A stretch of 8,295 bases of DNA from Desulfobulbaceae bacterium UBA5123 (GCA_002415465.1 DHYT01000104.1:24537-32831), one strand, 5' to 3'; counted from the first letter of the stretch, positions 1-5,706 are shown. Translations and numbers: made by a program. The notes: generated by a model not told the origin, from the sequence alone.

Positions 1-559
1 TGAGATAGGAAGAAAAAAGACACTGGCCGGAGATACCGAAGCAGAGCGCGCCATGGACAAAGTGTTCCAGTTCGATGCGGGTCTGCCCGCGGATGACGCC
101 GATTTCCGAAAGCGACAGTTCCCTGGCCAGCACCGCCCGGGAAAATCCCATCCGTTCGAGCATCTTCACCCCGGCGGCGTTGTGCACGGTCATCTGGGTG
201 GATGCGTGCAGGGGGAGCGCGGGGAAATGGTCCCGGATCAGCTTGCAGACCCCCAGATCCTGCACGATCACCCCGTTGACGCCGATTTCTTCAAGTGCGG
301 CCAGGACCTCGATCAGGCGGGGCAACTCAACCTCCTTGACCAGGGTGTTGAGGGCCACATAGAGTTTGCGGTCAAGCTTTCGGCAGCAGGCGGTCATCCG
401 CTCCACCTCGGCCAGGGAGAAATTCTTGGCCTTGGCTCGGGCGGAAAAGGATTCGAGGCCGCAGTAGACCGCGTCCGCCCCGGTTTCGAGAGCCGCAAAA
501 AAGGATTCGAGGCCGCCGGTCGGGGCGAGGAGTTCGGTTCGCGGCAAGGGGGTCGTCAT
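1..559 (-). CDS. U32 family peptidase-like protein, N-terminal part (cut by left window edge)
   Basis: The reverse strand is open from an ATG at 559 to the window edge, giving 186 residues with no stop. The start ELLAPTGG (residues 9-16), the ADAVYCGLESFSARA stretch (29-43) and VALNTLVKE (68-76) are typical of the TIM-barrel part of U32 proteins. Residues 165-183 fit the U32 signature closely: E165-x-F167-x2-G170-A-L-C173-x4-G178-x-C180-x-F-S183. Despite the family name, well-studied members are mostly tRNA or 23S rRNA hydroxylases (TrhP, RlhA) or ubiquinone hydroxylation proteins (UbiU/UbiV); a few were described as collagenases. The subfamily cannot be set without the C-terminal part. An in-frame ATG at 592 would add 11 residues; I prefer 559 because the conserved block begins just after it, though neither start has a clear Shine-Dalgarno. 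The gene is divergent from the Nudix gene. The family call is secure; the function is open. Confidence 0.9.
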   Translation of the reverse strand, partial: MTTPLPRTELLAPTGGLESFFAALETGADAVYCGLESFSARAKAKNFSLAEVERMTACCRKLDRKLYVALNTLVKEVELPRLIEVLAALEEIGVNGVIVQDLGVCKLIRDHFPALPLHASTQMTVHNAAGVKMLERMGFSRAVLARELSLSEIGVIRGQTRIELEHFVHGALCFGISGQCLFSSYL

Positions 560-614
560 CTGGAAAACACCGGGCAAAAGGGATCGGATCATCGTGATCC
601 GCGCGCAAAAGGCA

Positions 615-643
615 ACCTTACCATCGGCCGGGAAGGGCGGCAA
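615..643 (-). promoter_or_regulatory. Possible promoter of the U32 gene
   Basis: Read on the reverse strand, TTGCCG (643-638) and TAAGGT (620-615) are 17 bp apart, with TGG directly before the -10 as in an extended -10. Transcription would start near 608, about 50 nt ahead of the ATG at 559. The -10 match is weak, so this is a suggestion based on spacing and position. Confidence 0.3.
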
Positions 644-724
644 CGGCAAAGCGGTCGAGGGCGGCAAGGGGGTACAAACAGCTTTCACTGCCGGGGTGAA
701 TGGTGTAAGGAAAGAGGGCGGCAA
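635..724. repeat. Three short direct copies of GGGCGGCAA
   Basis: The nonamer GGGCGGCAA occurs at 635-643, 659-667 and 716-724, all inside the gap between the U32 and Nudix genes. The first copy contains the proposed -35 of the U32 promoter in reverse. The middle copy is part of a 13-bp stretch, GCGGCAAGGGGGT (661-673), that is repeated exactly at 541-553 in the start of the U32 gene. The copies could be regulator half-sites, or chance in a G-rich tract. Confidence 0.3.
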
Positions 725-760
725 CGACCAGAAATCCAAACGGCACCCTCAAGGCGGATC

Positions 761-1195
761 ATGCCCGAGACAACACTTTCGGCCGGCGTCATCATCGTCC
801 GGTTTATCGACAACAGCCCGCGCTATCTGCTCCTCAAGGTGTACGGATACTGGGATTTTCCGAAGGGGCTGGTGGACCACGGCGAAGAGCCGCTGGCCGG
901 GGCCGTCCGTGAGGTGGAGGAAGAGACCGGGCTCACCGGCCTGCGGTTCCGCTGGGGCGAGGAGTATCGGGAAACCGAGCCCTACCGGAACGGCCGCAAG
1001 GTGGCGCGGTATTACCTGGCGGAATCAACGGCGGGAGACGTGCATCTGCCCGTCAGCGAGGAGCTGGGCCACCCGGAGCATGATGAATTTGCCTGGCTCG
1101 ACGGCAAAACCGCCCACGCCCTGCTGGCGGCGCGCGTCAAACCGGTTTTTGCCTGGGCGCGCCGCCGGGTGAGCGGCGACCGGCAACCAGGATAG
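761..1195 (+). CDS. Nudix hydrolase (Ap4A hydrolase-like)
   Basis: This 144-residue protein carries a perfect Nudix box, G-x5-E-x7-REVEEETGL, at residues 36-58; E51, E54 and E55 are the expected Mg2+ ligands. The fold starts with SAGVIIV (7-13), and the WDFPKGLVDHGE stretch (31-42) resembles asymmetric bis(5'-nucleosyl)-tetraphosphatases, which split Ap4A and related stress nucleotides. That substrate is inferred from overall similarity; NTP or ADP-ribose pyrophosphatase activity is possible. The length is typical of a single-domain Nudix enzyme, probably cytosolic, with no signal or membrane segment. The same frame is open back to 53, but the part before 761 is antisense to the U32 gene and carries no Nudix sequence. 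ATG 761 has AAGG at 751-754, six bases upstream, so I start there. It may have its own promoter in the divergent gap; none is clear. Confidence 0.92.
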   Translation: MPETTLSAGVIIVRFIDNSPRYLLLKVYGYWDFPKGLVDHGEEPLAGAVREVEEETGLTGLRFRWGEEYRETEPYRNGRKVARYYLAESTAGDVHLPVSEELGHPEHDEFAWLDGKTAHALLAARVKPVFAWARRRVSGDRQPG

Positions 1196-1197
1196 TA

Positions 1198-1303
1198 TGG
1201 GTATTTACGGGTAAGTCGGGGCGGCGTCTGCCGGCCGACGGCTCTGCCATCTCCCGCCCTGCCGCCGGTGGACAAATACCTGCCGCCTTGCAGGGCATAC
1301 CCA
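1198..1303 (+). other. Possible structured RNA ahead of the pseudouridine synthase
   Basis: Perfect or near-perfect pairings nest into one closed fold. P1 is TGGGTAT (1198-1204) with ATACCCA (1297-1303). P2 is GGGGCGG (1218-1224) with CCGCCCT (1254-1260), one G-U pair included. P3 is GCCG (1230-1233) with CGGC (1239-1242). P4 is CCTGC (1279-1283) with GCAGG (1290-1294). P1 lies just past the Nudix stop and the fold ends 27 nt before the next start codon. I recognise no known riboswitch consensus, and GC-rich DNA gives such pairings easily. No U-tract follows, so it is not a standard terminator. Confidence 0.2.
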
Positions 1304-1330
1304 AATCAACCCACATCGGAAGCATCTTAA

Positions 1331-2161
1331 ATGAACTCCTTCTCCCTTAAAATCATCCTGGCGACAGGGGAAGAGCAGACGGCCTGCGAGTTGCTGGCAG
1401 CCCGGTCGGGATTGTCGAAGAGCAAGATCAAGGACGCCATGGCCAAGGGCGCTGTCTGTCTGACCCGCAAGAAGAAAGGGAAGAAGCGTTTGCGGCGGGC
1501 CACCACGTTACTGCAGCCCGGCGATATCCTCGAATGTCACTACGACGAAGCGGTGCTGGCCGTTGTCCCGCCCAAGGCGGAGTGTCTGCATGACGCAGGT
1601 CGCTACAGTGTGTGGCTGAAACCGGCGGGGCTGCTGGCGCAGGGAAGCAATCTCGGCGACCACTGCTCGTTGCCCCGGCAGGCGGAGCTGTATTTCCATC
1701 CGCCCCGGCTGATCTTCCCGGTCCATCGCCTCGACCGGGAGGCGTGCGGCCTGATGCTGCTCGCCCATGACAAGGAGGCGGCGGCCAGGCTTTCGCACCT
1801 GTTCAAGGAAAACCTGATCGATAAGCGGTATCTGTTGACCGTGGTCGGCAAGCCGGCAGCGGAGGGGGCCATCCGGCTGCCGCTGGACGGCAAACCGGCG
1901 GCCACCTCCTATCGCCTGCTGGCTCACGACCCGGCAACGGACACCGCAACGGTGGAGGCGACCATCGCCACTGGCCGGCTGCATCAGTTGCGGCGGCATT
2001 TTGCGCTGGTCGGCCATCCGGTGATGGGCGACCCCCGTTACGGGGAGGGCAACAAGAATCAAAGCGGCCTGCAACTCGTCGCCTGGAAGCTTTCCTTTCG
2101 CTGCCCCTTCAGCGGCCGGCTGCGGGAGTATGTCATTGACGGCGCAGGGGCGTTGGCCTGA
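1331..2161 (+). CDS. RluA-family pseudouridine synthase
   Basis: The 276-residue protein isomerises uridine to pseudouridine in rRNA or tRNA. Residues 16-75 look like an S4-type RNA-binding domain, with a SKSKIKDAMAKGAVCL core and an unusually basic tract, RKKKGKKRLRR, at 46-56. The catalytic domain follows: YSVWLKPAG (92-100), the RluA motif HRLDREACGL (132-141) with catalytic D135, KRYLL (165-169), and GRLHQLRRH plus GHPVMGDPRYG (215-238), which closes the active site. Common family members read HRLDRDTSGL, so the E-A-C variant is mildly divergent. The substrate site cannot be read from sequence; RluC, RluD, RluA and TruC share these motifs. The start is ATG 1331 with GGAAG at 1318-1322, eight bases upstream. 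The gene converges on the EEP gene with 13 bp between stops, and no obvious terminator fits in that space. Family call firm, target unknown. Confidence 0.93.
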   Translation: MNSFSLKIILATGEEQTACELLAARSGLSKSKIKDAMAKGAVCLTRKKKGKKRLRRATTLLQPGDILECHYDEAVLAVVPPKAECLHDAGRYSVWLKPAGLLAQGSNLGDHCSLPRQAELYFHPPRLIFPVHRLDREACGLMLLAHDKEAAARLSHLFKENLIDKRYLLTVVGKPAAEGAIRLPLDGKPAATSYRLLAHDPATDTATVEATIATGRLHQLRRHFALVGHPVMGDPRYGEGNKNQSGLQLVAWKLSFRCPFSGRLREYVIDGAGALA

Positions 2162-2174
2162 AGCAACCGGCCGC

Positions 2175-2921
2175 TCACGGCAATTTCAGTTCGGCTATCA
2201 CCGGCAGGTGGTCGCTCGCCACCATGGATATCCGGAGCTTGCAGCGGCGGCCGGTGAGGATCTCGATGCCGCCCCGGCAGAAGATCTTGTCCAGGCCGCC
2301 GGTGGGTGAAAAGGACGGGTAGGTTTGCAGGGGCTCCTGTTGCCCCGTTTTCCGGTTGGTGGCACAGGAGAAGTCGAGGATGTCGATAAAGATGGGGGCC
2401 AGCAGGGTGCGCCAGTCATTGAAGTCGCCGCCGACCAGACAGGGCTGCTCGGGGCTCAACGCCGCATACGGCGCGGAGCGGACCAGCATGCCCACCTGCC
2501 GGATCCGTTCCTGGGTGGAGAGGCCCAGGTGGAGGTTGAAGGCCGCCATCTCGCGGGAGCCGCCATCGGCGGTCGGCAGGGGGATGGCGGTATAGAGGCA
2601 GCCCCGTTTTTTCCGACTGTCCACGGTCAGATCGATGTTGCGGTGGGCGGTGATGGGAAACCGGCTCAGGGTGGCGTTGCCGTAATGCCCCTGTTTTACC
2701 TTGACATTGAGCCCCAGCGCGTAATACGGATAGTCGAGGGTTTTGGCCATCACCTCGGCCAAATCAAGCTCGCGGGAGCGCGGCACCCCGACGTCGACCT
2801 CCTGGAGGAAAACAATATCGGCCCGGTGGTGCTCCAGCACCGCGACAATCCGTTCCGGCCGGAAACGGCGATCAACCCCGATGGCGCGATGAATATTGTA
2901 GGACAGAACCTTTATTTGCAT
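2175..2921 (-). CDS. Endonuclease/exonuclease/phosphatase (EEP) family protein
   Basis: This 248-residue protein has the whole EEP catalytic set in order. N9 lies in LSYNIH and E41 in LQEVD (metal ligand). GNATLSRFPI follows at 81-90, H131 lies in FNLHLG, D166 and N168 lie in GGDFND, D211 lies in GGLDKIF, and D237-H238 lie in SDHLPV. Such enzymes hydrolyse phosphodiesters in a Mg2+-dependent way: AP-site DNA, nucleic acids, inositol phosphates or phospholipids. The short single-domain form with RxIG after SYNIH resembles bacterial proteins annotated as EEP hydrolases of unknown substrate, sometimes found with cardiolipin synthase genes; no such neighbour is seen here. There is no signal peptide, so cytosolic action is likely. 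The start is ATG 2921, with GAGG five bases upstream (reverse strand, 2930-2927). It is divergent from the 85-residue cysteine-rich gene and convergent with the pseudouridine synthase. Confidence 0.92.
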   Translation of the reverse strand: MQIKVLSYNIHRAIGVDRRFRPERIVAVLEHHRADIVFLQEVDVGVPRSRELDLAEVMAKTLDYPYYALGLNVKVKQGHYGNATLSRFPITAHRNIDLTVDSRKKRGCLYTAIPLPTADGGSREMAAFNLHLGLSTQERIRQVGMLVRSAPYAALSPEQPCLVGGDFNDWRTLLAPIFIDILDFSCATNRKTGQQEPLQTYPSFSPTGGLDKIFCRGGIEILTGRRCKLRISMVASDHLPVIAELKLP

Positions 2922-2965
2922 GCACGCCTCGACGGTCGCGGGATACGGAGGGAAATGGATTCCTC

Positions 2966-2995
2966 AGTTTACGGCCTTACAAGGAAGGCGGTCAA
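2966..2995 (-). promoter_or_regulatory. Possible promoter of the EEP gene with inverted repeat in its spacer
   Basis: On the reverse strand TTGACC (2995-2990) and TAAACT (2971-2966) stand 18 bp apart, about 45-55 nt ahead of the ATG at 2921. The spacer holds a perfect 5-bp inverted repeat, GCCTT (2974-2978) and AAGGC (2985-2989) on the forward strand, which could be an operator. Both boxes are partial matches. Confidence 0.35.
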
Positions 2996-3015
2996 GGCTG
3001 ACGGCGGGGAAATCA

Positions 3016-3273
3016 ATGCATAGATGGAAAATAGGCAACGACAGTCGGCTCCTCTGCGAAGAATGTTCGCGACAGAACGGCCCCTTGATCATCAGGCAGG
3101 GCTGGAGCTGGCAGGGGGAAGAGAAGGACGGCGACTGGCTCTGCGACAGCTGTCATTGCACCGACAAGGTGGTCATGCGGCACGGCAAGTGGCGCTGGCT
3201 CTACTGCTGGATCAACATTCTGCTGCCGTGGGTGTCAAATCGCCGCCGGCAGGCCATGCGCCGCGCCAAATAG
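3016..3273 (+). CDS. Small cysteine-rich, zinc-ribbon-like protein
   Basis: I do not recognise a named family. The 85-residue product has two CxxC pairs, C14-E-E-C17 and C43-D-S-C46, 25 residues apart, the usual layout of a four-cysteine zinc ribbon, with extra cysteines at C48 and C64. It is rich in tryptophan (nine, including GWSW and KWRW) and ends in a strongly basic tail, RRRQAMRRAK (76-85), which could bind nucleic acid or acidic lipid. The stretch LYCWINILLPWV (62-73) is hydrophobic but short for a membrane helix. The frame is open from 2920, but that ATG overlaps the start of the divergent EEP gene. ATG 3016 has GGGGA at 3006-3010, five bases upstream, and just precedes the first CxxC, so I use it. 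Zinc binding and any regulatory role are inference. The stop lies 12 bp from the stop of another CxxC protein on the opposite strand. Confidence 0.7.
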   Translation: MHRWKIGNDSRLLCEECSRQNGPLIIRQGWSWQGEEKDGDWLCDSCHCTDKVVMRHGKWRWLYCWINILLPWVSNRRRQAMRRAK

Positions 3274-3285
3274 CCGCTTGCGCCG

Positions 3286-3708
3286 TCAGGCGGCGTCCCT
3301 GTTCACCATCCCGGCCAGAAATTCCAACTCACCGGCCACCCCTCGAAAATCATTGAAATACAAGCCGCCGAACTCATTGGTGCACTCCGGGCAGCCGCGC
3401 AGCAGAAGCAGGTGGTGCCGGTAGTGATTCTTGGCCAGGGGGCGATAGACCCAATGGCTGCTGTTGCATTCAAAGCAGTAGAGGAGGGTCCAGTCATCCC
3501 CGGTCAGCGCCTGGGCGCATTCGCTGCAGACCGGAACCACCAGTTCGCGGGCGGTGACCTCGACCACCTCGTTGTCATGATAGCCGAAGGGCAGGACAAG
3601 ATAATCGACCGCCGGCCAATCCTTGTTGTCGGAGCCCGGGCCATGATTCAATTCGCAATGTGATTCGCCAAGTTCCGCCAGCAGATGCAGTTTATCGATA
3701 GCGTTCAT
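3286..3708 (-). CDS. Hypothetical multi-CxxC metal-binding protein
   Basis: This 140-residue protein has three CxxC pairs: C61-S-E-C64, C78-F-E-C81 and C106-P-E-C109. The first two, 13 residues apart, suit one zinc ribbon. The third could pair with H95/H98/H99 or with the N-terminal H17-C18-x3-H22. The N-terminal third is acidic and ends in a beta-like stretch, VDYLVLPFGYHDNEVVEV (34-51). There is no signal peptide or membrane segment, so it should be cytosolic. I do not recognise the family and assign no function. The gene is well supported: the start at 3708 has a full AAGGAGG (3720-3714, reverse strand) five bases away, the strongest ribosome site in the window, which suggests efficient translation. 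It is monocistronic, lying between the exonuclease stop at 3849 and a convergent small cysteine-rich gene. Confidence 0.8.
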   Translation of the reverse strand: MNAIDKLHLLAELGESHCELNHGPGSDNKDWPAVDYLVLPFGYHDNEVVEVTARELVVPVCSECAQALTGDDWTLLYCFECNSSHWVYRPLAKNHYRHHLLLLRGCPECTNEFGGLYFNDFRGVAGELEFLAGMVNRDAA

Positions 3709-3749
3709 TGTTGCCTCCTTCGCCGGCCATGCGTCGGTCGGCCCGGCTC

Positions 3750-3775
3750 ACGGTGCGGTTGCCGCCGTTTTTTTT
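3750..3775 (+). terminator. Possible rightward rho-independent terminator
   Basis: On the forward strand ACG, a 2-nt bulge, then GCGG-TTG-CCGC (3755-3765) and CGT are followed by eight T at 3768-3775. Stem plus T8 fits an intrinsic terminator, but the stem is short and bulged. No rightward gene ends here. It could only stop read-through from the small gene at 3016-3273, which would otherwise run antisense across 3286-3708. Read the other way, the tract is an A8 upstream of the 140-residue gene. Confidence 0.3.
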
Positions 3776-3848
3776 GCTCTTACTGTTCGTTTCGGCATTT
3801 GCGGGACGCCGGTAAAGAACTTTTGGCAAAAGGGCTGGAAACGGGCGG

Positions 3849-4685
3849 TTACAGGCCGTAGCGCCGGCGAAGGGTGGCGACCAGGCGGGGATCGGCGGCA
3901 AAGGGGTTGGGCGGCTGGGTCGGCATGGGCAGGAGCAGGGTGTCGGCAAAGGGGGTTTGCGTCACCTTGCGGTTGTAGGCAAGCACCATCAGTGTTTCCA
4001 GGTTGACGGTATCCGCGATGTTGTAGGCAAGAAGCGTTTCCAGGGCGGCGCGATTGCCGGTGCGCTCGTACTCGCGCCAGAGCCAGACCGCAAAGCGGCC
4101 GTCCACCCCGTCGAGACCGTCGTCACGGGCAATGCCGAGTTTCTTCTCGCAGCCCTTGAGCCCGCCGCCGAAGCCGAGCTCCCGCAGCAGATACCGCAGA
4201 TCGATATGGACCTGATCGAGTGTGATCCCGAAAGACCGTTCCAGCATCGGGACATCGAAGCAGCGGCCGTTGTAGGTGACCAGCACCCGATAGCGGCCGA
4301 CCGCGGCGATGAAATCGTCCAGGTTTCGCCCCCGGACGAAGGTGTGGATGGCATGGCCGTCGTAGAGGGCGATGGAGGTGATCAGGTCGGTGTCGCGTCC
4401 CAGGCCGGTGGTTTCGATGTCGAGGTAGGCGGTGGTGTCGCGGAAATGCGGGAAAAGTCGCCAGTGCAGGGAGTTTTTGAGCAGCCGGGCGACGGCGGTT
4501 GGTCCGGCCGCGAAGGAGCGGCGGCTGTCGGCGAGATGGCGGGCCACCATCTCGGCCCTGCGGCCGGTAAACCCCTGCGGCCAGGGCTCGTTGAAGTCGT
4601 CCCAGGAGTGGACGCCCGCCGCCCAGAGCCGCTGTTCCGTGGCCTCGCCGACGCCCGAGATATGCGCGAAGGTGTGAAACAGCAT
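3849..4685 (-). CDS. RNase H-like (DEDD) exonuclease with N-terminal helix-hairpin-helix
   Basis: The 278-residue protein begins with a helix-hairpin-helix-like segment, ISGVGEATEQRLWAAGVHSWDDF (about 9-31), a DNA-binding or structural element. An RNase H-like exonuclease domain follows from about 84. Its acidic residues are D89 and E91 in YLDIETTGLG, D144 in TYNGRCFDVPML, and D225 in the Y221-N-I-A-D225 motif, as in DEDDy 3'-5' exonucleases. The closest group I recall is the YprB/RNase_H_2 type (predicted exonucleases); a role in DNA or RNA trimming is inferred. Bacillus YprB is longer, with a C-terminal repeat region that is absent here. The frame is open to 5033, but the part before 4685 is antiparallel noise over the alpha/beta hydrolase gene. 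ATG 4685 lies 10 bp past the hydrolase stop and directly before the conserved domain. There is no good ribosome site, which suggests translational coupling. Confidence 0.88.
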   Translation of the reverse strand: MLFHTFAHISGVGEATEQRLWAAGVHSWDDFNEPWPQGFTGRRAEMVARHLADSRRSFAAGPTAVARLLKNSLHWRLFPHFRDTTAYLDIETTGLGRDTDLITSIALYDGHAIHTFVRGRNLDDFIAAVGRYRVLVTYNGRCFDVPMLERSFGITLDQVHIDLRYLLRELGFGGGLKGCEKKLGIARDDGLDGVDGRFAVWLWREYERTGNRAALETLLAYNIADTVNLETLMVLAYNRKVTQTPFADTLLLPMPTQPPNPFAADPRLVATLRRRYGL

Positions 4686-4695
4686 GACGGCGGCG

Positions 4696-5517
4696 TTATC
4701 CGCGCACCCCGGCCTTGGCCCGCCGCTGCGGCTTGCCGAGTTTGCCGGTGAACCGCTTGATTTCGCTGAAGTACATGTCGCCGACCTTCTCGATGATATT
4801 GTTGTGATCGGCGCCGGGGATGATGGCGAATTCCTTGGCGTGCGCGCCGCTTTGCGCTTGCAGGGTTTCCGCGCTGTCCAGGGCGATGATCTGGTCGAAC
4901 TGGGCGTGCAGGATGTAGGTGGGCTTGTCGCAGGCCGCGATCTTATGCTGATTGCGAAAGCAGTCCCCTTCCGTGATGCCCAGGCCCGCGCAATCGACGC
5001 CCAGATTCTCAAGCAGCGGCACCGTAAAGGCAAAGCCGCTTTCGATGATCAGGCCGGCGATGGCCGGATCACGGCCGGCGGCCAGTTCCAGGGCCGGGGC
5101 GCTGCCCAGGGAGCGGCCCATCACCACCAGCGGCCCGGTCCGTTCTTCCATGGCCAGCCATTCCTTGATCCAGGCGAGTACCAGATGGGCGTCGGCCAGC
5201 ATGTTGCTGGCGGTGGGGACGCCGGTGCTGCGTCCGTAGCCCCGGTAGTCGACGGCCAGCAGGTTTAATCCCTTGGCGTTATACCTGGGGCCGAGGTCGT
5301 CGTAGTCGGCGGCCACCTCGCCGTTGCCGTGAAAAAAGAGGATGTTCACCGACGTGGGTTCCGGCGTCAGATGCAAACGGCCTCCCACCATGATGCCGTC
5401 GCCCACCGGGATGGCGACATCGACCGCCCCGGCCGGGGGCGGGCTCGCATCCGTGCGGGGATGGAAAAGGGTCGCCAGCACCGCTGGGTGGTCGAGCTTT
5501 GCGTAATGTATCTGCAT
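4696..5517 (-). CDS. Alpha/beta hydrolase
   Basis: This 273-residue serine hydrolase has FFHGNGEVAADY (61-72) as the oxyanion region. The nucleophile elbow is GRSLG, with S136 (134-138), followed by D208 in HAQFDQIIAL and H238 in PGADHNNII, a complete Ser-Asp-His triad. The VDYRGYGRSTG segment (89-99) is typical of BAAT/YfhR-like hydrolases related to human ABHD13/ABHD17; most bacterial members have unknown esters or thioesters as substrate. There is no signal peptide. The C-terminus is basic (KLGKPQRRAKAGVRG). The frame is open to 5676, but ATG 5517 has GAGGAG (5529-5524, reverse strand) six bases upstream, and the extra 53 residues of the longer form show no domain. It is the first gene of a two-gene unit with the exonuclease; a functional link between them is not obvious. 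Confidence 0.9.
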   Translation of the reverse strand: MQIHYAKLDHPAVLATLFHPRTDASPPPAGAVDVAIPVGDGIMVGGRLHLTPEPTSVNILFFHGNGEVAADYDDLGPRYNAKGLNLLAVDYRGYGRSTGVPTASNMLADAHLVLAWIKEWLAMEERTGPLVVMGRSLGSAPALELAAGRDPAIAGLIIESGFAFTVPLLENLGVDCAGLGITEGDCFRNQHKIAACDKPTYILHAQFDQIIALDSAETLQAQSGAHAKEFAIIPGADHNNIIEKVGDMYFSEIKRFTGKLGKPQRRAKAGVRG

Positions 5518-5592
5518 TGGGATCTCCTCGGGGCGGGTTTTGCCGGCTGGAGCGTGGCGGCAGGACCTGCAAAGATTGATAAATGAAAACCT

Positions 5593-5608
5593 TGCCGAAC
5601 GGTCGGCA
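5593..5608 (-). promoter_or_regulatory. Hairpin at the 5' end of the hydrolase-exonuclease transcript
   Basis: On the reverse strand TGCCGA-CCGT-TCGGCA forms a perfect 6-bp stem with a tetraloop, followed by AGGTTTTC. If the promoter at 5618-5646 is right, the stem begins within the first few transcribed bases. It could protect the 5' end from decay or act as a weak early terminator. The pairing is exact; the role is inference. Confidence 0.35.
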
Positions 5609-5617
5609 CGGCTGCCC

Positions 5618-5646
5618 ATCATACGACATTTTGCCCGCCGGCGCAA
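5618..5646 (-). promoter_or_regulatory. Probable promoter of the hydrolase-exonuclease unit
   Basis: On the reverse strand TATGAT (5623-5618) matches the -10 consensus at five of six bases and lies 17 bp from TTGCGC (5646-5641), which shares only the TTG of the -35. Transcription would start near 5611, leaving a leader of about 95 nt before the ATG at 5517. Confidence 0.45.
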
Positions 5647-5670
5647 AGGAATGGCCGGTTTGTGGGCGGA

Positions 5671-5706
5671 TGCCATCCCGGCGCCGGGGGCGCCGAGGGG
5701 ATGGCA
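5671..5706 (-). terminator. Strong hairpin just past the phosphoesterase stop
   Basis: A 9-bp outer stem, TGCCATCCC (5671-5679) with GGGATGGCA (5698-5706), encloses a 6-bp inner stem, GGCGCC (5680-5685) with GGCGCC (5689-5694), with a 3-nt loop and a 3-nt bulge. It begins 10 bp beyond the phosphoesterase stop. No T-tract follows on either strand, so it may be a non-canonical terminator or a 3' end stabiliser rather than a classic rho-independent site. Confidence 0.55.

Noticed and set aside
53..760. Long open frame running into the Nudix gene, which would give a 380-residue fusion protein
   Set aside because: This part lies opposite the U32 coding sequence, which has a clear family signature on the reverse strand. 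The extra 236 residues show no domain, and ATG 761 has its own ribosome site.
2325..3023. 232-residue rightward open frame opposite the EEP gene
   Set aside because: It is an antisense shadow. The reverse strand carries all EEP catalytic motifs, while this frame has no recognisable domain.
3273..3294. GCCGC/GCGGC inverted repeat between the two convergent cysteine-rich genes as a bidirectional terminator
   Set aside because: The arms are short, overlap the stop codons, and no T-tract follows on either strand.
3820..3832. CTTTT-GCC-AAAAG hairpin after the exonuclease stop as a terminator
   Set aside because: The stem is five bp and mostly A-T, followed only by TTCTTT; too weak to call.
3957..4751. 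264-residue rightward open frame opposite the exonuclease
   Set aside because: It is an antisense shadow in GC-rich DNA with biased, Gly/Val/Glu-rich composition and no motif.
4686..5033. N-terminal extension of the exonuclease to 394 residues
   Set aside because: The extension overlaps the alpha/beta hydrolase gene on the same strand in another frame, is Ser/Pro/Arg-rich noise, and the hydrolase frame holds a full catalytic triad.
5518..5676. 53-residue N-terminal extension of the alpha/beta hydrolase
   Set aside because: GAGGAG stands six bases before ATG 5517, and the extension would begin upstream of the best promoter in the region.
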